This document shows, in pieces, positions 1 through 5,765 of a stretch of 8,567 bases of DNA (positions within the stretch are counted from its first letter, which is position 1; each line of letters begins with the position of its first letter). Source of the stretch: an uncultured Collinsella sp. (GTDB lineage Bacteria; Actinomycetota; Coriobacteriia; Coriobacteriales; Coriobacteriaceae). The DNA is taken from the NCBI GenBank assembly GCA_900549355.1, contig UROA01000084.1, positions 1 to 8,567 of the forward strand. The letters run 5' to 3'. The position numbers were made by a program, and so were the translations under genes. The notes under the pieces were generated by a model. That model did no database searches. It saw only the letters and a list, made by a program, of their open reading frames with translations, and was not told the origin of the DNA.

Positions 1-486
1 GGTAGCGGCATGGCAGGCTTGACGTTCGAGGCGACCAACTCTGCCTTGGGTAGCCAGAGAATGAACGCTACGGACACCAATGCCGGTGGTTGGGATAAGT
101 CCGAGCTCCGTACCCGCCTCAACAGCGGTGACCTCTGGTTGCTCCTGCCCAGCGAGCTCCAGTCAAAGGTGAAACCCGTCACAAAGACAACCGATAACGT
201 TGGCGGTAACGGGGGCGGTGCCCCCTCGGCGACGACCGACAAGGTTTTTCTGCTCTCGGCAACCGAAGTATACGGGGATATGCAATCTGACGGCATCCAG
301 TACGAGTGCTACAAATCCAAGGGCGTGACGAGGTCGAACTATTCCGGTGCATCAGGCTATAGCCACTGGACTCGTTCCGTGAGACCGCGCAGCTCCACAT
401 CCTTTCGCTATGTTCAAAGCGGCGGTATTTGCTACAGCTACAGAGCGACGGACTCGTTTTATGTCCTCCCCGCTTTCTGCTTCTGA
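1..486 (+). CDS. DUF6273 domain-containing protein, C-terminal part (5' end outside window)
   Basis: The reading frame is open from the first base of the window to a TGA at 484-486, giving 161 visible residues. An ATG at 10-12 exists but has no ribosome site, and the domain already appears to be under way there, so the true start is probably upstream. The visible protein matches the DUF6273 pattern as I know it: RMNATDTNAGGWDKSELR (about nt 67-120), then LPSELQSKVKPVTKTT, a Gly-rich linker, TTDKVFLLSATEV, a WTRS motif (367-378) and a terminal LPAFCF (466-483). The domain's function is unknown. It occurs in secreted or surface proteins of gut Gram-positives, often with Ig-like repeats, and in phage structural proteins. 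No LPXTG anchor or membrane segment follows the domain, so C-terminal sortase anchoring is unlikely. The gene converges on the housekeeping operon and ends in its own terminator. Domain assignment is fairly sure; the role is not known. Confidence 0.8.
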   Translation, partial: GSGMAGLTFEATNSALGSQRMNATDTNAGGWDKSELRTRLNSGDLWLLLPSELQSKVKPVTKTTDNVGGNGGGAPSATTDKVFLLSATEVYGDMQSDGIQYECYKSKGVTRSNYSGASGYSHWTRSVRPRSSTSFRYVQSGGICYSYRATDSFYVLPAFCF

Positions 487-499
487 TCTCTTTCATCGC

Positions 500-533
500 A
501 AAGCCCCCGCAATCCTGCGAGGGCTTTTCTTTT
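500..533 (+). terminator. Rho-independent terminator of the DUF6273 gene
   Basis: Arms 500-511 and 516-527 pair over 12 positions with a single C-A mismatch, around a four-base loop (ATCC). They are followed by a T-rich tract, TTTTCTTTT at 525-533. The hairpin begins 14 nt after the TGA of the upstream gene. The T-tract lies only on the + strand exit side, so the terminator serves the + strand gene and probably does not work in both directions. Confidence 0.88.
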
Positions 534-924
534 GGCGATTACTCAAACAATTCGAGGTTCATTGTACAGGTAATCGGGTTGAGGAGAAATAGGGTCATAC
601 AGCGGCTCTCAGAGCGCCTGCCGCACTTCCCCGCCATTACCTTTGCGGCATCCTCGTATGGAGTCCATCCTGGTTGGCGTTTTGTTGTAACCGCTCACTT
701 GTCCACAGATCAAGTGAACTGCTGGAATAAATACAGCGACACACTAGTTCGTTACAGTCGCCATATCTGCGTAAATCGCCGCGATAAATACAACCTGTAC
801 TCGTCTGTATACCAGCTACGCGTATGTAGATTCATGTCGCGTTAATAAATCGGCTCAAGCGCGTGCAAAACGCGCAAGTAACCGCAAAAAGCGATTATCG
901 CGCAGGTAGATTTTTGGCACCCTG
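534..924. other. Intergenic stretch without a convincing gene
   Basis: About 390 bases lie between the DUF6273 terminator and the repeat cluster next to the tRNA terminator. Base composition is lower in GC than the operon (28 of 60 bases at 721-780). Open frames crossing it (for example the + frame 429-845) have no ribosome site, begin inside the DUF6273 gene and resemble no family I know. Small structures are visible: GCGGC (602-606), GCCGCA (620-625) and TGCGGC (644-649), which can pair in alternative ways; a 7-bp inverted repeat 695-701/711-717; and a 6-bp hairpin 859-864/870-875. I see no tRNA, no recognisable riboswitch and no insertion-sequence ends. Confidence 0.6.
695..717. repeat. 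7-bp inverted repeat enclosing a DnaA-box-like nonamer
   Basis: TCACTTG (695-701) and CAAGTGA (711-717) are perfect reverse complements separated by nine bases. The nonamer TTGTCCACA (699-707) starts in the left arm and runs into the spacer. It differs by one base from the E. coli DnaA box TTATCCACA and equals the form favoured in several actinobacteria. I found only this one copy, so it is not an origin of replication. It may be a chance match or a regulatory DnaA site. Confidence 0.4.
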
Positions 925-954
925 TTGCTTAATCAAAATTAAGCAATTGCTTAA
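925..954. repeat. Triple TTGCTTAA / TTAAGCAA repeat
   Basis: Three copies of one octamer lie in 30 bases: TTGCTTAA at 925-932, its reverse complement TTAAGCAA at 939-946, and TTGCTTAA again at 947-954. The last two abut and form a perfect 16-bp palindrome (939-954); the first two form an inverted repeat with a six-base spacer. The cluster lies just beyond the T-tract of the tRNA terminator. It could be a protein-binding site, a second weak - strand terminator (the palindrome is followed by TTTTG on that strand) or part of a recombination site. Confidence 0.6.
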
Positions 955-987
955 AACAAAAAAGGTCAGGCACTAGGTGCCTGACCT
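953..987 (-). terminator. Rho-independent terminator of tRNA-Pro (and probably of the operon)
   Basis: Arms 963-973 and 977-987 pair perfectly over 11 bp around a three-base loop. On the - strand the hairpin is followed by TTTTTGTTTT (complement of 953-962). It starts 9 nt after the CCA end of the tRNA. Because no terminator is visible between coaBC and the tRNA, it probably also ends read-through transcripts from the whole operon. Confidence 0.9.
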
Positions 988-996
988 GCAAACTTC

Positions 997-1073
<77 letters not shown>

Positions 1074-1115
1074 AAGCTTTTGTTTGTTGCTCTGCTCTCG
1101 CTCGCAACAGGGAGT

Positions 1116-1145
1116 ATATTAACCCGAAACTTTAGACTTGTGCAA
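1116..1145 (-). promoter_or_regulatory. Sigma-70-type promoter for tRNA-Pro
   Basis: On the - strand a -35 box TTGCAC (1140-1145) is separated by 18 bp from a -10 box TAATAT (1116-1121). Transcription would begin near 1105-1110, giving a 5' leader of roughly 30-37 nt to be removed by RNase P. The leader can fold through TGTTGC/GCAACA (1104-1109 with 1085-1090). The -35 box lies 8 bp after the coaBC stop codon, so the promoter sits just outside the coding region. Confidence 0.75.
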
Positions 1146-1153
1146 GAACTTTT

Positions 1154-2365
1154 TTACAAATTTTGAAGCAAGTCCAAAATTGTATCTGCGAGCTGGGGTT
1201 TTGTTAGTACGGGAAGTTCTTGCGTGCCCGTTGTGCTCACAATCCAGGCCTTGTTGGTGTCGGTCCCAAAGCCTGAATCGGCGCGCGAGACATCGTTGGC
1301 GATAATGGCATCGCAACCCTTGCGGGCCAATTTGCGCTCGGCGTACTCGACAACGTTATCGGTCTCGGCCGCAAATCCGATCACGCATCGCTCGCCCTTC
1401 TGGCGCGAGAGCTCGGCCAAAATATCGACCGTTTCGACCAGTTCGATGCGATCCAAGGGCTCGTTGGACTTTTTGAGCTTATGGTCCGCTGGGGCCGCTG
1501 GAGTGTAGTCGGCGACGGCTGCCGCGCAAATGGCCGCATCGGCCGTCTGAAAGGCGCTCAGAGCCGTCTGCAGCATTTCTGCGGCGGTTTGCACGCGTAC
1601 GCACTCCACGGCGCGGGGAACATCGAGCGATGTCGGGCCCAACACAAGCGTGACCGCAGCACCGCGGCGAGTGGCCTCCCCCGCCAGGGCGATGCCCATC
1701 TTGCCCGACGACCGGTTGCCAATAAAGCGCACGGGATCGATCGGCTCGTGCGTGGGGCCGGCGGTGATTACGATGCGCTTGCCCGCAAGGTCCTGAGGCG
1801 CGGGGTTAAGCACCTCACAGACAGCCTCGACGATGTCCTCGGGCTCGCTCATACGTCCCGTGTCCACGTCGCCGCAGGCAAGGTAGCCGCTGCCGGGTCC
1901 CACCACATGCACGCCGCGGTCGCGCAGCGTGGCCATGTTGGCCTGCGTGGCCGGCGCCTTCCACATGCCATTGTTCATGGCCGGCGCAATCACGATGGGT
2001 CGCGGCGTGGCTAGCAGCGTGGTGGAGATGAGGTCGTCGGCGATACCGTTGGCCATCTTGGCGATGATATTAGCCGTCGCGGGCGCCACGACCACCAGAT
2101 CGGGCTCCTGTGCCAGCGAGATATGGTGGATGGGGTCGGAGGGATCGTCGAATAGGCCCACGGCAACGGGCTCGTTGGTGAGCGCACGGAAGGTGAGCGG
2201 GCCCACAAACTTGGTGGCATGCTCGCTCATAACGACCTTGACTCGCGCACCGCGCTTTTGCAGCAGGCGCACGATATTGCACGACTTAGGGCCGGCTACC
2301 CCGCCGGTAATGCCCAGCAGGATCGTTTTTCCCTCAAGTTGCATTGAATTGTTGGGTGCCGCCAT
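1154..2365 (-). CDS. coaBC: Bifunctional phosphopantothenoylcysteine decarboxylase / phosphopantothenate-cysteine ligase
   Basis: CoaBC catalyses two cytosolic steps of coenzyme A synthesis: ligation of cysteine to 4'-phosphopantothenate (CoaB), then FMN-dependent decarboxylation to 4'-phosphopantetheine (CoaC). Its 403 residues match the family. The N-terminal CoaC domain (about 12-185) has the catalytic His of HHISLA (His81), the PAMN motif (Asn131) and the redox Cys of ACGD (Cys164). The CoaB domain (about 195-400) has ITAGPT (200-205), NRSSGKMG (217-224), AAVADY (282-287), KLKK (296-299) and GFAAETDN (330-337). The start is supported by AAGGAAG (2374-2380), 8 nt upstream; Met8 has no such site. 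It starts 3 nt after the zinc-ribbon gene. Odd point: the usual GGIAAYK of the flavin-binding loop reads GGVAGPK (21-27). Last gene of the operon, with no terminator of its own. Confidence 0.96.
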   Translation of the reverse strand: MAAPNNSMQLEGKTILLGITGGVAGPKSCNIVRLLQKRGARVKVVMSEHATKFVGPLTFRALTNEPVAVGLFDDPSDPIHHISLAQEPDLVVVAPATANIIAKMANGIADDLISTTLLATPRPIVIAPAMNNGMWKAPATQANMATLRDRGVHVVGPGSGYLACGDVDTGRMSEPEDIVEAVCEVLNPAPQDLAGKRIVITAGPTHEPIDPVRFIGNRSSGKMGIALAGEATRRGAAVTLVLGPTSLDVPRAVECVRVQTAAEMLQTALSAFQTADAAICAAAVADYTPAAPADHKLKKSNEPLDRIELVETVDILAELSRQKGERCVIGFAAETDNVVEYAERKLARKGCDAIIANDVSRADSGFGTDTNKAWIVSTTGTQELPVLTKPQLADTILDLLQNL

Positions 2366-2368
2366 CGT

Positions 2369-3088
2369 TTAAGCTTCCTTGCTCGGGAGTACCAGGAGGC
2401 GGTGGCAGTACGGGCAGTGCGTAATCTCGCTACCGTCGTGGTTGAGGTCGCTCATGGACGATGCCTGCAGCGCGGTGTGGCAGACCGTGGGGATGTTGCC
2501 CTGGATGGTCTCGACGGCCAGGCCACGGAACTGCTTGAGCAGACGCTCGTAGTCGGTGAGAACGTCGGCCGGCAGCGTGGCAGCAAGCGCGGTGCGCTCC
2601 TTAGCGGCGGCGTCAATCTGAGCCTGCAGGTCGGCAGCCTTGGCGCGGGCGGCCTTGGTATCGGCCTTCACGCCCTCCTCAAACTTGGCGATGATTGCCT
2701 GCGCGCGGGCCTCGCGGTCGAGCGCCTCCTTATGGGCGACAACGACGTCCTTGCGGGTGTGCTCAATCTTGTCCAGACGCTTGGCCAGGGTGGCGAGCTC
2801 GTTCTCCAGATCCTGAACTTCGCGGTAGTCGGAGCCGTCGACGTGGCGCTTCTTGGCAGCCTCGATGGCGTTGTTGGTCTGAATCTCGGTGGTGTTGAGA
2901 TCGTCGAGCTCAATGTCCAGATCCTTGCGCTGGGCGTAGAGCTTGGTCATCTCGGACTTGAGCTTCACATAGGTCTTGCGCTTGGAAGCGAGCTCCTTGA
3001 GCTCCGGCATATTGGCAAGTTCGCTCTTGTTGCGGGCGAGCTCCAAATCGATCTGTTGCAGCTTGAGTAGCGTAGCGCCGGCGCTCAT
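2369..3088 (-). CDS. Coiled-coil protein with C-terminal C4-type zinc-ribbon-like domain (CT398/PF02591 type)
   Basis: This 239-residue protein has an N-terminal helical hairpin: about residues 1-175 are dense in Lys, Glu, Ala and Leu with heptad-like spacing and include the conserved-looking DYREVQDLENEL (88-99). A short C-terminal ribbon follows, with Cys203 and CPYC (225-228). Homologues are usually described as zinc-ribbon or putative nucleic-acid-binding proteins; the function is not established. The start used here is ATG 3086-3088, because AAGGAGAG lies just before it and it overlaps the Nif3-like stop as ATGA. A further upstream ATG (3122-3124) would add 12 residues inside that gene and lacks this support. 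Odd point: the first ribbon knuckle, normally CxxC, reads PTVC (200-203), so one expected zinc ligand is missing. Nif3-like and zinc-ribbon genes are often neighbours in Gram-positive genomes. Confidence 0.88.
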   Translation of the reverse strand: MSAGATLLKLQQIDLELARNKSELANMPELKELASKRKTYVKLKSEMTKLYAQRKDLDIELDDLNTTEIQTNNAIEAAKKRHVDGSDYREVQDLENELATLAKRLDKIEHTRKDVVVAHKEALDREARAQAIIAKFEEGVKADTKAARAKAADLQAQIDAAAKERTALAATLPADVLTDYERLLKQFRGLAVETIQGNIPTVCHTALQASSMSDLNHDGSEITHCPYCHRLLVLPSKEA

Positions 3089-3894
3089 AAGTTCTCTCCT
3101 TTTGTCACAGTCCACCATTGGCAAGGGTTCAGTATTTTAATCGCATGACGGGGGTCGACCCCGGCGTCAACTGCAGAGTTCATCAAGATATCCACGAACG
3201 GCTCCTCGGAGCGGTCGTGGCCGAGCAGGATCACCGGCAGCCCGCGCAAGGCAAGGTCTTGCGCCACGTGGTAGCCCGCCTCGCCCGTCACGACAACATC
3301 TGCGCCCGCGGCGATGGCGAGCTCTCCAAAGTCGCCCAGGGAGCCGCCCAAAATGGCGACGGTGCGGCACGGGCGATCGGCTTCGCCCCACACACGCGGG
3401 TCGCTGCCGAAGGCCGTGGCAGCACGGGTGGCAAGATCGCGCAGCGTGCACGGGTCATTGAGCGTTGCAAGCGCGCCCAGGCCGGTGGTCTCGGGGTCGT
3501 CCACGTGCTCCAGTGAGCTCACGGGTGCGGCGCCCAGCAGCTCGCTCAGGCAGATGCGGGCTTCGTGCGAGCGGTCCAGGTTGGTGTGGAGCGAGATAAT
3601 ACTCACGCTGCAACGCGCTGCCTCGTAGAGCGCCGCGCTGCATTGGGGGCGTGCGGAATCCGACGGACAAAACGCCTCGGGCGCCTTGATATAGATGGGA
3701 TGATGCGTCAGCAGCACGTTGGCACCGGCTTCGAGAGCACGGTGCACATTGGCTTCGGTCGCATCGAGTGCGCAGGCAACACCGGTAATCTGCGCGGCAG
3801 GGTCGCCGACGGAGAGTCCTACATGGTCCCAACTCTCGGCATCAGTCTTGGGATAGCGTGCCAGCAGGGCGCGCTCGAGCTCGGCGACGATCAT
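3085..3894 (-). CDS. Nif3/DUF34-like dinuclear metal-centre protein (GCH1 type 2 superfamily)
   Basis: The family (YbgI, YqfO, Nif3) forms ring-shaped hexamers with two metal ions per subunit; its biochemical role remains uncertain despite older links to GTP cyclohydrolase I. The 269 residues fit the short form without the central PII-like insert seen in YqfO. Expected metal ligands are visible: His64 and His65 in LLTHHPIYI, Asp107 in SLHTNLD, and His226 and Glu230 in GHDRSEEP. WDHVGL near the N-terminus (22-27) is also typical. The ATG overlaps the stop of the desulfurase gene as ATGA. Only a weak ribosome site precedes it, so translation is probably coupled. It in turn overlaps the zinc-ribbon gene by ATGA. 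Family assignment is firm; function is open. Confidence 0.9.
   Translation of the reverse strand: MIVAELERALLARYPKTDAESWDHVGLSVGDPAAQITGVACALDATEANVHRALEAGANVLLTHHPIYIKAPEAFCPSDSARPQCSAALYEAARCSVSIISLHTNLDRSHEARICLSELLGAAPVSSLEHVDDPETTGLGALATLNDPCTLRDLATRAATAFGSDPRVWGEADRPCRTVAILGGSLGDFGELAIAAGADVVVTGEAGYHVAQDLALRGLPVILLGHDRSEEPFVDILMNSAVDAGVDPRHAIKILNPCQWWTVTKGENL
3094..3101 (-). promoter_or_regulatory. Ribosome binding site fixing the zinc-ribbon gene start
   Basis: On the - strand AAGGAGAG lies inside the last codons of the Nif3-like gene, with 7 nt between GGAG and the ATG at 3086-3088. This favours that start over the in-frame ATG at 3122-3124 and implies coupled translation of the two genes. 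Confidence 0.8.
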
Positions 3895-5069
3895 GCGGCA
3901 CCTACGATCGAGAGCAGCGTCTGGGCAAAGTCGTCCAGATCTCCCGGATTCACGCGGTCATCGAAGGAAATGCGCAGTGCGCCCAATGCCTGCTCGCGAC
4001 CGATGCCCATCGCGCTGAGAACATGGCTCGGGTCCATGCTGCCGCTCGAGCACGCCGAGCCTGCCGATACCTCAAAGCCGGCGGCGTCGAGCTTAATGAT
4101 GAGCTCCTCGGAGTCCATGCCGTCAATGTAGATCGATACCATGCCGGGCAGACGGTCGGCCTGCGCGTAGTCGCCCATCGTGGCGTGAATGCGCGGGTGG
4201 GCCGTAAGCGTGGTGTAGAGCTTGTCGGAAAGGGTTTGCAGCGTCGCACGCTCCTGGGCCACGCGGGGCGCCAACGTTCGGGCGGCAGCGGCAAAGGCCA
4301 GCTGTGTGCGCAGATCCTGCGTGCCGGCACGACGACCGGCCTCCTGTCCGCCGCCAAAGATGCGCGGGCGCAGCGGCGTGCGGCTCTTAAGGTAGAGCGC
4401 GCCGGATGCCACGGGGCCACCGATCTTGTGCGCGGCAACGGTCATGGCGTCAACTCCCAGCTCGGTGACATCGAGCGGAATGTGCAGATACCCCTGGATG
4501 GCATCGGTGTGGAACAGGGCGCCCACGGTATGCGCGGCCGCGGCAAGCTCGCGGATGGGCTGCACCACGCCGGTCTCGTTGTTAGCAACCATAATGCTCA
4601 CGAGCGCGACGTCGTCGCCGAGCAGCTCGATGAGCGCGGCAGGCTCGATGTAGCCCGCACGGCAGGGCTGCACCAGGTCGACGGTAAAGCCGGCGGCACG
4701 CAGCAGTGGCAGGTTGTCCAGAATAGAATCGTGCTCGATGGCAGATACGATCACGCGGTTGCGTTTGCGGTCGCGCTGGCGAGCGCCCTCGGCAAGACCG
4801 AGGAGCGCCAGTTGGTTGGCTTCGGTGCCGCCGTTGGTCAGGACGATCTCGGACGGGCGGACGCGTGCGCCAAAGCTGCGGGCAATCTCGCGACGCGCCA
4901 TTTCTAGGCGCGCAGCGGCCTTGCGGCCGAGCGAATGCAGCGAGTTGGGGTTGACGCCGGCAAGCTCGCTGTCGTCGTACTCGCGCTGCGCAAGGAGCGC
5001 CTCGGCGCGCATGGGCGTCGAGGCGGCATAGTCAAGATTCACGGGTATGCGGTTTTGACCTGCGGTCAT
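3891..5069 (-). CDS. Cysteine desulfurase, group I NifS/IscS family
   Basis: This PLP enzyme removes sulfur from L-cysteine, giving alanine and an enzyme persulfide that supplies Fe-S cluster assembly, thiolated tRNA or thio-cofactors. The 392 residues carry the full active site: NLDYAASTP (11-19), GGTEAN (80-85), His113 in AIEHDS, ANNETG (162-167), Asp189 and Gln192 in HTDAIQG, the PLP lysine Lys215 in AAHKIGGP, and the persulfide Cys340 in SAGSACSSG. The short SACSSG loop places it in group I rather than the SufS group. It starts 6 nt after rpe, with AGGAGG (5081-5086) in the last rpe codons. No scaffold (iscU, sufU), regulator (iscR) or thiouridylase (mnmA, thiI) is adjacent, so the sulfur acceptor cannot be told from the window. 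I therefore give no gene symbol. Confidence 0.93.
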   Translation of the reverse strand: MTAGQNRIPVNLDYAASTPMRAEALLAQREYDDSELAGVNPNSLHSLGRKAAARLEMARREIARSFGARVRPSEIVLTNGGTEANQLALLGLAEGARQRDRKRNRVIVSAIEHDSILDNLPLLRAAGFTVDLVQPCRAGYIEPAALIELLGDDVALVSIMVANNETGVVQPIRELAAAAHTVGALFHTDAIQGYLHIPLDVTELGVDAMTVAAHKIGGPVASGALYLKSRTPLRPRIFGGGQEAGRRAGTQDLRTQLAFAAAARTLAPRVAQERATLQTLSDKLYTTLTAHPRIHATMGDYAQADRLPGMVSIYIDGMDSEELIIKLDAAGFEVSAGSACSSGSMDPSHVLSAMGIGREQALGALRISFDDRVNPGDLDDFAQTLLSIVGAA

Positions 5070-5075
5070 AAGGGT

Positions 5076-5747
5076 TTATGCCTCCTGTGCGGCCTCGTTG
5101 CCCAGCTTTTGCAGCAGCGCAACCTCGGCAGCGGGATCTTCGGACTTAAATATGGCAGAACCGGCCACGAGCACGTTGGCGCCGGCCTTGACGACCTCGG
5201 CAATGTTCTTGGAAGAAATGCCACCGTCGACCTCGATGAGGGGCGAAACGCCGTGACGCTCGCACATGGCCTTGAGCTCGTGGAGTTTAGCGATGGTACC
5301 GGGGATAAAGCTCTGGCCGCCAAAGCCCGGGTTCACGCTCATGAGCAGCACCATGTCGACAACGTCGATAATGCTCTCGAGTACGCAGACGGGCGTGGCG
5401 GGGTTGAGCACCACGCCGGCCTTGACGCCGCGCTGTTGCAGATGGGTGAGCGTGCGGTGCAGGTGCGTGGAAGCCTCGTAGTGCACGGTGATCATGTCGG
5501 CACCGGCGTCGGCGTACCAATCGACCGTCTCATCGGGGTTCGACACCATCAGGTGCGCGTCGACCGGGACATCGGTGGAGCGCTTGACGGCCTTGAGGAT
5601 GTCGACGCCAAAGGTGAGGTTGCCGGTAAAGTGACCGTCCATAACGTCGAAGTGCACGTAGTCGGCGCCGGCGATCTTGTCGAGTTCGCCTTTGAGGTTG
5701 GCCATGTCGGCCGAGAGGACGGACGGAGCGATTTTGATGGAACCCAT
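5076..5747 (-). CDS. rpe: Ribulose-phosphate 3-epimerase
   Basis: Rpe interconverts D-ribulose 5-phosphate and D-xylulose 5-phosphate in the cytosolic pentose phosphate pathway, using a divalent metal in a TIM barrel. The 223 residues are full length. Visible are the N-terminal APSVLSADMANL (7-18), metal ligands His32 and Asp34 in VHFDVMDGHF, His65 in DAHLM, the phosphate-loop motif NPGFGGQ (139-145), the second catalytic Asp174 in EVDGGI, and the C-terminal phosphate-binding VAGSAIF (194-200). The start is supported by AGAAAGG (5756-5762), 8 nt upstream, and lies 18 nt after gpsA, the widest gap in the operon. Odd point: the usual HFVPN reads HFTGN (39-43). Confidence 0.96.
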   Translation of the reverse strand: MGSIKIAPSVLSADMANLKGELDKIAGADYVHFDVMDGHFTGNLTFGVDILKAVKRSTDVPVDAHLMVSNPDETVDWYADAGADMITVHYEASTHLHRTLTHLQQRGVKAGVVLNPATPVCVLESIIDVVDMVLLMSVNPGFGGQSFIPGTIAKLHELKAMCERHGVSPLIEVDGGISSKNIAEVVKAGANVLVAGSAIFKSEDPAAEVALLQKLGNEAAQEA

Positions 5748-5765
5748 GGTAGAAGCCTTTCTGCG

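Noticed and set aside
658..690. Ten-codon leader-like frame MESILVGVLL
   Set aside because: It has no ribosome site and no downstream gene to control; this length is expected by chance.
699..707. Origin of replication suggested by a DnaA box
   Set aside because: There is only one box, with no dnaA or dnaN and no AT-rich unwinding region with repeats beside it.
429..845. 138-codon + strand frame running from inside the DUF6273 gene into the gap
   Set aside because: It crosses the terminator at 500-533, has no ribosome site and resembles no protein family.
925..987. CRISPR-like repeat array
   Set aside because: The repeats are octamers in mixed orientation without uniform spacers, and a hairpin terminator accounts for the remainder.
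1135..1155. Possible + strand terminator CTTGTGCAAG followed by TTTTTT
   Set aside because: The stem is four base pairs with a two-base loop, too weak, and no + strand gene precedes it.
2402..3070. 222-codon + strand frame opposite the zinc-ribbon gene, rich in Leu, Gly and Val
   Set aside because: It is the antisense of a Lys/Glu/Ala-rich coiled coil, which reads as Leu/Gly/Val-rich on the other strand. The apparent hydrophobic protein is an artefact.
3858..4907. 349-codon + strand open frame opposite the desulfurase gene
   Set aside because: Its codons are exact mirror images of the sense codons. It stays open simply because the gene avoids TTA, CTA and TCA codons, as high-GC genes do. 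The product shows no family features and there is no ribosome site.
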